From positions 1 through 7,932 of the forward strand of contig WFRP01000110.1 of NCBI GenBank assembly GCA_015486505.1: a DNA stretch of 7,932 nt. Direction: 5' to 3'. The notes below the pieces were generated by a model. It was not told the DNA's origin. It did not search any database and worked only from the letters and a program-made list of their open reading frames with translations. The position numbers and the translations under genes are program-made. Source of the DNA: Pseudomonadota bacterium. Its GTDB lineage: Bacteria; Desulfobacterota; Anaeroferrophillalia; Anaeroferrophillales; Tharpellaceae. This document shows, one piece after another, positions 1 through 6,349 of the stretch; position 1 is the stretch's first letter, and each line of letters starts with the position of its first letter.

Positions 1-107
1 ATCGAGATTCCGGTGCCGCAGAAGACGATGTCGCCATCTTTGATCTCCCGCGCGGCGGCAATCGTCATCATCTCCCGCAGGCTGTAATTTAAGTCTGATT
101 TTCCCAT
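1..107 (-). CDS. gctB: CoA-transferase subunit B, GctB-like (N-terminus only)
   Basis: Partial gene: only the first 35 codons lie in the window, and the rest continues beyond base 1. The translation starts MGKSDLNYSLREMM and continues with an IAAAREIKDGD stretch and a GTG motif. This is the typical opening of the beta subunit of glutaconate CoA-transferase-type (family I) enzymes, which carries the catalytic glutamate further on, outside the window. The ATG at 107-105 fits the usual family start; the ribosome binding site is weak (A-rich). It follows subunit A by 47 bp on the same strand, so the two are expected to form the A/B heteromer and to be co-transcribed. The symbol is family-level: the acid substrate (glutaconate or another carboxylate) cannot be read from this fragment. 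Confidence 0.85.
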   Translation of the reverse strand, partial: MGKSDLNYSLREMMTIAAAREIKDGDIVFCGTGIS

Positions 108-154
108 AACATTTTTTGTTAAGTTATTTTTTTCGTTACTTTATTGCGGCTGTT

Positions 155-1144
155 TTAACGGCCGCCGCGCTCAAGGCCGGTGGCGTAGCCGGTTTCGGAG
201 TCGGCGGCCAGCGCCTGGCGGCGACTTGCCGGAATGCGCTCGCTGAACTCGCTCTGTGCGGCAGGATTAATGATGTTTTCAGCCAGGTATTTCCGGTAAA
301 GCTTGTCGTCGGCCGCCACCTGCTGGTAGCTCAGTAAATACTCCGGGTCGTAATCATAGAATTTGTAACAGGCGGTCGGCCAGGCGCCCCAGGGCACCGG
401 GATAACCGCGTCAACCTGGATAAACGGGATCTGATTATGATCCGGTTCCTGCTTGAGATAATCCTCGCTGACCAGCTCCTCACAGGTTATAATCAGATGG
501 CGGGCGGCTTTAGCCTGTTCAACATCGGCAAAGGTTAAACCTTTGATCCGGCAATTGCCGCGCTGGTCAGCCTGCTGGACATGAATAATCGTGACATCAG
601 GATTAATCGCCGGAACCAGCACCAGTTTCGGGGCCGCGCCCCATTCTCCGAAAGGGTTGGCGATTGTAACCAGTTTCCGCGGCGGCAATTTTTTATCCGC
701 CGCGCGTAACTCTTCGGGAAAACCCGATTTTTTAATAATATCAGTACCAAGGCCCGACCGGGTCGGCAGGAAGGGCACGCCCATAGCTCCGGCCATAAAG
801 CGTAAGGTCATCTGGTAATTGGAGTAGTCTTCAACCTGAAGGGTGCCGCTTTCCACCGCCTTGCGGAAGCGGATACAGGTCGGGGCAAAGCGGCCGCTGC
901 CGGCATAGGCAATCTCCAGGCGTTTAACGCAGCCGGCGCCGATAAGTTCATCAACCCCCTGACCGTTGGAGTGGGCGTAGAGATGGAGATCTTTTTTGCG
1001 CTGCCGGATAATCTCATAAACCGCCGCCATCGGATTGCGATTGATCGTAAACCCGCCGATACTCAGGTGGCAGCCGTCCGGCACCAGGGTTTTGATGGCC
1101 TGGTCAAGGCTTGTAACTTTATTGCTTCCTGATTTCATTTTCAA
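155..1144 (-). CDS. gctA: CoA-transferase subunit A, GctA-like
   Basis: A family I CoA-transferase alpha subunit of 329 residues, close to the roughly 320 of glutaconate CoA-transferase A. It helps move CoA between an acyl-CoA and a free acid in the cytoplasm. Visible family features are SIGGF near residues 28-32 followed by RNP, the DELIGAG segment near 65-71, AGAMGVPFLPTRSGLGTD around 118-135 and NPDVTIIHVQQAD in the C-terminal half. The catalytic glutamate is in the partner subunit, encoded just downstream. The best start is TTG at 1144-1142, because GGAAG (1151-1155) sits 6 nt before it; the ATG two codons later would be 12 nt away. The upstream thioesterase stops 17 bp before this start, so the three genes look like one operon. 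Substrate is not determinable; the symbol is family-level only. Confidence 0.88.
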   Translation of the reverse strand: MKMKSGSNKVTSLDQAIKTLVPDGCHLSIGGFTINRNPMAAVYEIIRQRKKDLHLYAHSNGQGVDELIGAGCVKRLEIAYAGSGRFAPTCIRFRKAVESGTLQVEDYSNYQMTLRFMAGAMGVPFLPTRSGLGTDIIKKSGFPEELRAADKKLPPRKLVTIANPFGEWGAAPKLVLVPAINPDVTIIHVQQADQRGNCRIKGLTFADVEQAKAARHLIITCEELVSEDYLKQEPDHNQIPFIQVDAVIPVPWGAWPTACYKFYDYDPEYLLSYQQVAADDKLYRKYLAENIINPAAQSEFSERIPASRRQALAADSETGYATGLERGGR

Positions 1145-1150
1145 TCATTT

Positions 1151-1156
1151 CTTCCC
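1151..1156 (-). promoter_or_regulatory. Ribosome binding site favouring a TTG start for subunit A
   Basis: On the minus strand GGGAAG lies 6 nt before TTG (1144-1142) and 12 nt before the in-frame ATG (1138-1136). Spacing favours the TTG. Either start gives almost the same protein, differing by two residues. Confidence 0.5.
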
Positions 1157-1161
1157 GGCAA

Positions 1162-1560
1162 TCAGAGAGCGAGGGCCTGTTTTTTACGGTAGACGGTGCC
1201 TTGAAAAACAGCCACCAGATCATTGTCGCTATCGCGGACTTCGACACTGTAGGTTGCCAGTTTGGGGTTTAAGGCAACCTCCCGGGCTTCGGCCGTCAGG
1301 GTGCCCCGGTTCGTCGCCTTGAGGAAGGAGATTGTCGCGCTGACCCCGACGGCAACGCTGCCGTGCGAATTTGAGGCAACCGCGAAGGCGAGATCGGCCA
1401 GAGTGAAAATAGCACCGCCGTGGGTAATATCAACTCCATTAAGATGCTTGTCGCTGATAATTAACTCAGCTTTGGCATAACCGGAACGAACTTCAAGGAG
1501 GGTGATATCGTTATGCGCGGCAAAGCGATCCTTTTTGAAAAACTGCTTGATCCTGTCCAT
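1162..1560 (-). CDS. PaaI/YdiI-type hotdog acyl-CoA thioesterase
   Basis: A 132-residue single-domain hotdog-fold protein of the PaaI thioesterase family (typically 130-150 residues), predicted to hydrolyse acyl-CoA thioesters in the cytoplasm. Seen in the sequence: ITHGGAIFTLADLAFAVASN at residues 45-64, containing the HGG turn (47-49), the helix with the likely catalytic Asp56 and Asn64, then the beta strands VGVSATISFLKAT and GTLTAEAREV. I chose the ATG at 1560-1558 (MDRIKQFF) because the extra in-frame codons upstream look unlike the family and are AT-rich; AAGGA lies about 13 nt upstream of this ATG, a rather long spacing. It is the first gene of an operon with the CoA-transferase subunits, so it may clear or balance acyl-CoA intermediates of the same pathway. 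The physiological substrate is unknown. Confidence 0.82.
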   Translation of the reverse strand: MDRIKQFFKKDRFAAHNDITLLEVRSGYAKAELIISDKHLNGVDITHGGAIFTLADLAFAVASNSHGSVAVGVSATISFLKATNRGTLTAEAREVALNPKLATYSVEVRDSDNDLVAVFQGTVYRKKQALAL

Positions 1561-1731
1561 AAAAATTGAATTTTCCTTCTGATGATTAATTTTATTTGAT
1601 TTTAGTACCTTACAGGTTATTTTCTGCACCAAAAAACAAGATTTAATAGTTAGAAAATGTTCTGATAAGAGTACTTATTTGCGACCATCGGAAGTGCCCC
1701 TGGGTATGGGCCAAAAAGGCTCCGATTGGGT

Positions 1732-1750
1732 TGCGGGATTTGTTCCCGCA
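1732..1750. repeat. Perfect 7-bp hairpin in the intergenic region
   Basis: TGCGGGA, a 5-nt loop TTTGT, then TCCCGCA. There is no T-run on either side, so it is not a standard intrinsic terminator. Its role is unknown; it may be a structured leader or protein-binding site. Confidence 0.45.
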
Positions 1751-1835
1751 TTGGATTCAGACGGTTTTATAAAGTGAATCCCGGCCCGGTGCAAGAAAAA
1801 TATGCCGGGTAGCGGCTGGTTTTCAATAAAAAAGG

Positions 1836-1864
1836 TTGACGATATTTTGTTTTTAGTGTATTAG
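1836..1864 (+). promoter_or_regulatory. Sigma70-type promoter of rubrerythrin
   Basis: TTGACG at 1836-1841 and TATTAG at 1859-1864, separated by exactly 17 bp. This predicts a start near 1871 and a leader of roughly 95 nt before the rubrerythrin ATG. Orientation and position fit, and no better pair lies closer to the gene. Confidence 0.65.
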
Positions 1865-1881
1865 GACTATTTAGATACACT
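1855..1881. promoter_or_regulatory. Candidate operator overlapping the rubrerythrin -10
   Basis: AGTGTAT (1855-1861) and ATACACT (1875-1881) form a perfect 7-bp inverted repeat with a 13-bp centre. It covers the -10 box and the predicted transcription start, where a repressor would block transcription. Rubrerythrins are often controlled by peroxide sensors of the PerR/Fur family or by Rrf2-type regulators. The sequence does not clearly match either consensus, so the regulator is not identified. Confidence 0.4.
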
Positions 1882-1957
1882 TTGTTTGTTAATTCTTGAA
1901 ACAGGCTGGGTTTTGATTCGATACGAAAAAGAAATCCCGTCGGAATACTATGAATAT

Positions 1958-1962
1958 GGAGG
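1958..1962 (+). promoter_or_regulatory. Ribosome binding site fixing the rubrerythrin start
   Basis: GGAGG, 5 nt before the ATG at 1968. It rules out the upstream in-frame ATGs at 1950 and 1956 as main starts. Confidence 0.85.
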
Positions 1963-1967
1963 AAGTT

Positions 1968-2543
1968 ATGGCTGATTTGAAAGGCAGTAAAACCGAAAAG
2001 AATATTCTCGCCGCCTTTGCCGGTGAGAGTCAGGCCCGCAATCGTTACACCTATTTCGCGAGCAAGGCGAAAAAGGAAGGCTATGTGCAGATTGCCGAAA
2101 TTTTTGCCGAAACCGCGGATCAGGAGAAAGAGCACGCCAAACGTCTGTTTAAATTGCTTAAGGGCGGTGAGGTTGAGGTTTGCGGCTCCTTCCCGGCGGG
2201 TGTCGTCGCATCAACCCTGGAAAATCTTAAAGGTTCGGCCGCCGGTGAGAATCACGAGCATACCGAAATGTATCCGGAATTTGCGGTAACCGCCAAAGAA
2301 GAAGGTTTTGATGATATTGCGGCCATCTTTACTGCAATTGCCGTCGCTGAAAAACAGCACGAAAAACGTTTTCTGGCTCTGGCTGCCAATATTGAAGCTG
2401 GCAAGGTTTTTAAGCGTGACGGCGAAGTCGTCTGGCGCTGCCGTAACTGCGGCTATCTCCACAGCGGCAGCGAAGCCCCGGAAATCTGCCCCGCCTGCGC
2501 CCATGCCCAGGCCCATTTTGAGCTTTTGGGTGAAAATTACTGA
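1968..2543 (+). CDS. rbr: Rubrerythrin (diiron peroxidase with rubredoxin-like tail)
   Basis: A 191-residue classical rubrerythrin, the usual family length, which reduces hydrogen peroxide to water in the cytoplasm of anaerobes using electrons from rubredoxin or NADH-linked donors. The N-terminal four-helix domain carries all the expected diiron ligands: Glu20 (in AGES), Glu53 and His56 (QEKEH), Glu94 and Glu97 (ENHEH), Glu128 and His131 (EKQH). The C-terminal rubredoxin-like domain has Cys158/Cys161 (WRCRNCGY) and Cys174/Cys177 (CPAC) for a single iron. The start at 1968 (MADLKGSKTEKN) is set by GGAGG 5 nt upstream; the two earlier in-frame ATGs would lie before or inside that site. It is a single-gene unit with its own promoter and terminator, probably stress-regulated, and unrelated in strand to its neighbours. 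Confidence 0.97.
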   Translation: MADLKGSKTEKNILAAFAGESQARNRYTYFASKAKKEGYVQIAEIFAETADQEKEHAKRLFKLLKGGEVEVCGSFPAGVVASTLENLKGSAAGENHEHTEMYPEFAVTAKEEGFDDIAAIFTAIAVAEKQHEKRFLALAANIEAGKVFKRDGEVVWRCRNCGYLHSGSEAPEICPACAHAQAHFELLGENY

Positions 2544-2568
2544 TCTGTAGTAGATTTATGTGAAATCC

Positions 2569-2606
2569 AAACGGCCAACTTACAAAAATAAGTTGGCCGT
2601 TTTTTT
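2569..2606 (+). terminator. Intrinsic terminator after rubrerythrin
   Basis: A perfect 14-bp stem (2569-2582 with 2589-2602, core ACGGCCAACTTA), a loop CAAAAA, and a run of seven T at 2600-2606. It is 26 bp past the rubrerythrin stop. In the opposite direction the stem is followed by only three T, so it would work poorly for the convergent ATPase gene. Confidence 0.93.
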
Positions 2607-2635
2607 GGCATCACCGTTTTTCTCTCCTTGCTATT

Positions 2636-3913
2636 TTACTCAAGGAGCCAATTGGTAACCGGTTTAACCTCAATCCATTCAGGAAGATTTTCAATGAAGG
2701 GGCTTGTCTCTCTAACTATTAATATGCCATGTTCACTTCTAAGCCTTTGCCGGGCTTTTTCAAGCCCCTTTAACTCTCGGTTAAGGTTGTCCCGATGTAA
2801 AATCTCAACCACCTGTACCGGAATTAAATTTCCCGCTCTGGTGGGAACAACAAAATCACACTCATAACCATTTTTTAAAAAATGAATATCTTCGGCATCC
2901 TTACGCAGCTTGGTAAAAACCAGATTCTCAAGGAACTGTCCCCGATCTTCTGAAAAAGAGAAGCGGGTCGCTGAGGCAAAACCATTATCATAAAGGTAAA
3001 TTTTACGGTTACTCATCTCTCTTCTTATCAGAGAAGGATCATACTTCTCGACCGCAGTCACCATATAAACTGAAAATATCTGCTCAATCAGCCGGTAAAT
3101 GGAATCCTTGCTGATCTTAACCCCTCGTGATTTCAGATCATTATAAAATTTGTTAACTGAAAATTCTTTAGTAAATGATGCTATAAGGCGTTTGCTTAAA
3201 TATTTCAGAACGAAAGCGTCGCGAATCTCATAACGATCCAGCAGATCTCGATAGAGCATTACATTAAAATATTCCTGCAAAACATCAGGTTTAAAACGGG
3301 CTTCAATTTCAACCAGCTCCGGGTAGCCTCCCCAAACCAGATATTCGGCAAAGCTATTCTGAATTCTGGCCTGGTTTCTGGTTGAATATTGATCTTCGGG
3401 GTCGATATCCTGAAAGGTCAGAAATTCATGAAATGAAAGCGGCATTATCTCAAAAGAGAGACTGCGGCCGCGCAGTGACGTGGCGATTTCCTGCGAGAGC
3501 ATCCTGGCATTTGAACCGGTAAGAAATATTTTCTTACTTACCGTGTCATAGATCCGACGAACGTACTTTTCCCAACCGGACAGTTCCTGGATTTCATCAA
3601 AAAACAGATAGATATCATCTAAATCCTGCTCTGGATAGAGCTCAAGGTAAGCCCCAAGAATTTGATCATAATCGCTCTCAAGTTCAAGGCGTTCATCCTC
3701 AAAATTAAGATAAATAAACTGCGTCCTTTGAACGCCACGCTCTTCCAGGGCGGCCATCAGTTGAAAAAAATACCAGGTTTTTCCGGCCCGACGCGGCCCG
3801 ACAATGGTTACAATCTTCCCTAAATCAAGCGGAACCTGTAACTGCCGGGGCTTAAACGAAGGCAAAGGACGTGTGTGAAAATCCTTGATAATAGTTTTTA
3901 GGATCTGTTTCAT
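2636..3913 (-). CDS. AAA ATPase with DUF4143-type C-terminus (copy A)
   Basis: A 425-residue cytoplasmic P-loop ATPase of the AAA_14 plus DUF4143 class, whose cellular role is still poorly defined. Walker A is GPRRAGKT (residues 39-46) and Walker B is YLFFDE (102-107). The sensor-like LTGSNARML follows at 131-139, then LRGR and the family motif GGYPE (195-199). A winged-helix-like stretch (about 255-300) precedes the C-terminal part, which in many relatives looks like a PD-(D/E)XK nuclease fold. Here the acidic residue remains (ECDFVV, Asp353), but the usual E-x-K is replaced by VQVV, so nuclease activity is doubtful. The ATG at 3913 has only a distant AAGGA upstream. The gene converges on rubrerythrin. 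A decayed second copy of its last 22 codons lies at 5466-5531. Confidence 0.88.
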   Translation of the reverse strand: MKQILKTIIKDFHTRPLPSFKPRQLQVPLDLGKIVTIVGPRRAGKTWYFFQLMAALEERGVQRTQFIYLNFEDERLELESDYDQILGAYLELYPEQDLDDIYLFFDEIQELSGWEKYVRRIYDTVSKKIFLTGSNARMLSQEIATSLRGRSLSFEIMPLSFHEFLTFQDIDPEDQYSTRNQARIQNSFAEYLVWGGYPELVEIEARFKPDVLQEYFNVMLYRDLLDRYEIRDAFVLKYLSKRLIASFTKEFSVNKFYNDLKSRGVKISKDSIYRLIEQIFSVYMVTAVEKYDPSLIRREMSNRKIYLYDNGFASATRFSFSEDRGQFLENLVFTKLRKDAEDIHFLKNGYECDFVVPTRAGNLIPVQVVEILHRDNLNRELKGLEKARQRLRSEHGILIVRETSPFIENLPEWIEVKPVTNWLLE

Positions 3914-3920
3914 GATTTCT

Positions 3921-3976
3921 ACATTTTCCTTATTTAAGGGAAAATGTCAATAGTTATTTTCCTTATCATACCTTAT
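3921..3976. repeat. Short repeats in front of ATPase A
   Basis: TTTTCCTTAT occurs at 3924-3933 and again at 3957-3966, with a further CCTTAT at 3971-3976. The first copy also forms a 9-bp inverted repeat: ACATTTTCC at 3921-3929 with GGAAAATGT at 3939-3947. The block ends 8 bp before the ATPase A start codon, so it could be an operator for autoregulation. A TTGACA (minus strand, 3945-3950) lies inside it but has no good -10. Confidence 0.45.
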
Positions 3977-3983
3977 GTTCTTA

Positions 3984-4104
3984 GATATGCCCATCACATG
4001 CCTGACCATTGCATATATCTGTCCCGGGAGCCAACGTAATACTGGCTGGAACCACAAACCGTCGCCAGATTTCCGGTTCAATATCAATCAAGCTTATTTC
4101 GGGA
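3984..4104 (-). pseudogene. Fragment of a second pRiA4b ORF-3 family gene (N-terminus)
   Basis: Minus-strand translation gives SLIDIEPEIWRRFVVPASIT, almost the same as residues 12-30 of the intact gene at 5561-6148. At DNA level 4031-4096 matches 6055-6120 at about 59 of 66 positions. After this block the similarity continues only with a frame change, as a weak match ending in HVMG opposite the intact protein's QIVMG. No start codon aligned with the intact gene, and no C-terminal half, can be found. It is therefore a truncated, frameshifted remnant squeezed between two ATPase genes, and part of it may now serve as the leader region of ATPase A. Confidence 0.85.
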
Positions 4105-4109
4105 GAGTC

Positions 4110-5366
4110 TTAAAGCCGGAACAGCGACAACGGCACCGCGAAATATGCCCTTTCCCTGCCGGCAAAAGGTAGAAATCTTGCCCCGGTATAAAAAATTATT
4201 CCATACTTAAATTGCTCTCCGACCAACTCGCTAAGCTTGTTCAGGCCCTTAAAGTCTTGTTCTCGAATCGTACTTGAGGCTTTTACTTCAATACCAATTA
4301 TACGACCATCACTTTGTTCAAGAACAATATCTACTTCATTTTTTCTTTTATCACGAAAATGGTAGATCTGCACAGGCTCTTGCGCCCATGCCATCTGTTT
4401 GAAGATCTCCATTACAACGAAACTTTCGAGCAAGCCACCGTAAAAAGATGAATTGAGTAATTGCTGCTTTTTATTTATTCCCAGTAAGTGGCATGCCAAC
4501 CCGCTATCAACCATGTGTAGTTTAGGCATCTCAATGGTTTGACGTTTGGCCCGATTTTTAACGTAGGGGTAGATGCGTTTGACAATAAACATCCACTCTA
4601 AAACTTCAATATAGGATTTTACGACTTTGTCGTTTTGAGCCAGGTCGTTAGCTATGCCGGCATACTTCAATAGATTGCCGCTGAGTCCGGCGAGATATGG
4701 AATCAGGGCCCCAAGCTTAGTGTGATAATCGCCTTTGGCGCTATAGACAGTCTCAAAATCTTTGAATAAACGACCTTGAAGATAAGATTGGAACCAGATC
4801 TGTCGTGAGCGGGGTTTCTTGTCTTGCAGTTCAGGATAACCGCCATCAATCAAGCTTTGGAGCAGCTGTTCACGGCTAAATAGGGGTAATTGATCAGGCA
4901 GAGACAGGTTGTCTGCGAGCAGGCAATCGATTACATTAAAACCGGTGCCAACCTTTTCGGTAACCGATAGCGGGTAAAGTTCGGCTCTGGCCATGTGTCC
5001 CGGCAGAGCTTCCTGAGTTTTAGCCGAGCTGAAAATATCGGCAGATCCGGTTAGAAAAAAACGACCTCTTTCGTGGGGCGACAGGAGATCTGAATGCAAT
5101 TTAATGGCTGCAATTAACTCCGGAACATATTGAAATTCATCCAGGACTACAGACTTTTTTGCAAAACTCTCTATAAAACCGTGCGGGTCTGTCTGCGCGG
5201 AATAAAGAGCTGTACGTTCATCCAGAGAGATGTACTGCATCCCCAGATCCCGGGCAATTTTACGAGCCAGAGTAGTTTTCCCGGCTTGCCTCGGCCCGGT
5301 CAGATAAAGGATGCGGAACTCCTGCAGCAGTTCTTTAAGCAATCTTTCGCTATAGCGTGTGTACAT
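4110..5366 (-). CDS. AAA ATPase with DUF4143 / nuclease-like C-terminus (copy B)
   Basis: A 418-residue P-loop ATPase of the AAA_14-DUF4143 class, only distantly similar to the neighbouring ATPase A. Walker A is GPRQAGKT (24-31), Walker B VVLDE (73-77), sensor-like LTGSAD (105-110), then the family motif GGYPE (175-179) and a DSGLACHLLG segment (287-296). Near the C-terminus, NEVDIVLE (Asp346) followed by GIEVKASS (Glu360, Lys362) keeps the D...E-x-K pattern of PD-(D/E)XK nucleases, which ATPase A has lost. The ATG at 5366 is chosen because GGGGG ends 5 nt before it; a GTG two codons earlier lies inside that ribosome binding site. It has its own promoter with 22-bp spaced repeats. Function unknown; such genes often occur in variable genomic regions. 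Confidence 0.88.
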   Translation of the reverse strand: MYTRYSERLLKELLQEFRILYLTGPRQAGKTTLARKIARDLGMQYISLDERTALYSAQTDPHGFIESFAKKSVVLDEFQYVPELIAAIKLHSDLLSPHERGRFFLTGSADIFSSAKTQEALPGHMARAELYPLSVTEKVGTGFNVIDCLLADNLSLPDQLPLFSREQLLQSLIDGGYPELQDKKPRSRQIWFQSYLQGRLFKDFETVYSAKGDYHTKLGALIPYLAGLSGNLLKYAGIANDLAQNDKVVKSYIEVLEWMFIVKRIYPYVKNRAKRQTIEMPKLHMVDSGLACHLLGINKKQQLLNSSFYGGLLESFVVMEIFKQMAWAQEPVQIYHFRDKRKNEVDIVLEQSDGRIIGIEVKASSTIREQDFKGLNKLSELVGEQFKYGIIFYTGARFLPFAGRERAYFAVPLSLFRL

Positions 5367-5376
5367 GATCACCCCC
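5367..5376 (-). promoter_or_regulatory. Very strong ribosome binding site of ATPase B
   Basis: GGGGGTGATC directly abuts the ATG. It differs by one base from GGAGGTGATC, the complement of the usual 16S rRNA 3' end. This decides for ATG at 5366 over GTG at 5372. Confidence 0.75.
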
Positions 5377-5386
5377 GCACTATTTT

Positions 5387-5437
5387 ACGAGAATAACGTT
5401 AACATAATACGAGTTATAACACAGCATAATACGAGTT
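5387..5437. repeat. Three repeats with exact 22-bp spacing before ATPase B
   Basis: ATAATACGAGTT occurs at 5404-5415 and 5426-5437. A shorter third copy has ACGAG at 5387-5391, giving ACGAG starts at 5387, 5409 and 5431, each 22 bp apart. Two helical turns of spacing puts all copies on the same DNA face, as for a multimeric DNA-binding protein. They overlap the predicted promoter and leader. Confidence 0.65.
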
Positions 5438-5441
5438 TCAA
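5413..5441 (-). promoter_or_regulatory. Promoter of ATPase B
   Basis: On the minus strand TTGAAA (5441-5436), a 17-bp spacer, then TATAAC (5418-5413). The predicted start is near 5406, leaving a leader of about 40 nt. The -35 and -10 both overlap the 22-bp repeats, so a repeat-binding protein would compete with RNA polymerase. Confidence 0.55.
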
Positions 5442-5465
5442 GCGATTATGTTCAGCTGCTGTTGA

Positions 5466-5534
5466 TTACTCCAAAAACCGGTTGGCAACTTTTTCAACCT
5501 CTATCCAGTCAGGAAGATTATCAGTGAAATGACT
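5466..5534 (-). pseudogene. C-terminal remnant of a second ATPase A copy
   Basis: The minus strand reads SHFTDNLPDWIEVEKVANRF then LE and a TAA stop at 5468-5466. This aligns with the last residues of ATPase A (PFIENLPEWIEVKPVTNWLL then E and stop). At DNA level 5466-5531 matches 2636-2701 at about 49 of 66 positions with no gaps. Immediately upstream a stop codon interrupts the frame (5537-5535), and nothing recognisable of the rest of the gene remains. It lies 27 bp past the stop of the intact pRiA4b ORF-3 gene. Confidence 0.8.
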
Positions 5535-5560
5535 TCAGGCTTACAATGTTTTCCTTGTTA

Positions 5561-6148
5561 TTAAAAATCTCGCCATGGCAGATACCGGTCGCGGGACCAG
5601 CGCAGATACATCATCAGCCCCCAATTTGCTTCGTCTGAGTCAAATCTTTCGCTGTCATAGTCCCCGCCGGCCCATTCCACCAAAGTTTCATGTTCTTCAT
5701 GATCGGGATCTTTCAAGGCTTTGCAAAATTCATAATAGCCCGGTACACCTCCAACATCCTCGGGCGGGCAAGCTCCGGCACCATCAAGGCATTCAATTTC
5801 GGTACGTAATTCCGGATTAAAATAGCGACTCTCCTCAATAGTCAGCTCATGTTCCCATTCGTCTCCAAAGTCGTATAGATAGGAAAATGTGCGGCCCTTC
5901 TGTTTGATTAGATCACCAAGTCGGTATCTGCCGCATACAAGACCATCCTCTTCCGATTCCGGGTATTCCGTATACCGTTTTTTACCGATCGTAAATTCAT
6001 GAATATGAGTATCAGTCCAGCCCATTACAATCTGGATTACATCATGCAGACGATCCAACGTAATACTGGCCGGAATCACAAACCGACGCCAGATTTCCGG
6101 TTCAATATCAAGCAGCCTGATTTTCAGTAAATAGAGTCGTTTGTTCAT
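5561..6148 (-). CDS. Plasmid pRiA4b ORF-3 family protein
   Basis: A 195-residue member of the pRiA4b ORF-3 family (also seen as an accessory protein of IS1096-type elements); the biochemical function is not known. The N-terminus LLKIRLLDIEPEIWRRFVIP (7-26) and DRLHDVIQIVMGWTDTHIHEF (32-52) match the family opening. The hallmark YDFGDEWEH is at 92-100, and the cysteine-containing C-x6-CPPEDVGG segment at 120-134, followed by GYYEFCKAL. The acidic tail ending in WRDF is complete. The ATG at 6148 is supported by GAGGTGA (6159-6153) 4 nt upstream. It faces the same way as the reverse transcriptase but is separated from it by about 200 bp, so it is probably not part of that operon. A truncated second copy of its N-terminus is at 3984-4104. 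Confidence 0.9.
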   Translation of the reverse strand: MNKRLYLLKIRLLDIEPEIWRRFVIPASITLDRLHDVIQIVMGWTDTHIHEFTIGKKRYTEYPESEEDGLVCGRYRLGDLIKQKGRTFSYLYDFGDEWEHELTIEESRYFNPELRTEIECLDGAGACPPEDVGGVPGYYEFCKALKDPDHEEHETLVEWAGGDYDSERFDSDEANWGLMMYLRWSRDRYLPWRDF

Positions 6149-6349
6149 GGTTTCACCTCAAAGAGTCAAAAGTTTAATTTTTGGTAAGTTATTCAACCTA
6201 CGCAGAAACACACAGACAGAAGTATTATAAAATGCAGTCAACCCACAACCTGGGATTAGCGAATAAAACTTGGCAGCTTCATCTGAAATTTGAACCATAT
6301 TGGTAATTGTAAAATTGAGGTTTATCCCGGTTTTTAATTCTTGATATCA

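Larger units (their letters stand above)
1633..1949. other. Divergent intergenic region, no gene seen
   Basis: About 320 bp between the divergent thioesterase operon and rubrerythrin. No plausible gene: a minus-strand open frame across 1767-2135 runs antisense into rubrerythrin and has no family likeness. It holds a perfect 7-bp hairpin (TGCGGGA 1732-1738, TCCCGCA 1744-1750), a 7-bp inverted repeat (GGATTCA 1753-1759, TGAATCC 1775-1781), and the rubrerythrin promoter and candidate operator. No convincing promoter for the leftward operon could be picked out. Confidence 0.6.

Noticed and set aside
1732..1750. The TGCGGGA hairpin as a terminator
   Set aside because: There is no T-run on either strand after the stem, and no gene ends nearby.
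1767..2135. 122-codon minus-strand open frame overlapping the start of rubrerythrin
   Set aside because: It is antisense to a certain gene, has no family likeness and spans the rubrerythrin promoter.
3975..4172. 65-codon plus-strand open frame across the ATPase A/B boundary
   Set aside because: It is the complement of the pRiA4b ORF-3 remnant and the end of ATPase B; the similarity to known protein is on the minus strand.
5387..5437. 22-bp spaced repeats as a CRISPR array or plasmid origin iterons
   Set aside because: Repeats are 5-12 bp with 10-bp gaps, far too short for CRISPR. No replication initiator gene is present, and the overlap with a promoter fits an operator better.
6224..6229. 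TATAAT on the minus strand as the promoter of the pRiA4b ORF-3 gene
   Set aside because: A perfect -10 at a sensible distance (about 70 nt leader), but no recognisable -35 at 16-18 bp and no extended -10. It is possible but not supportable.
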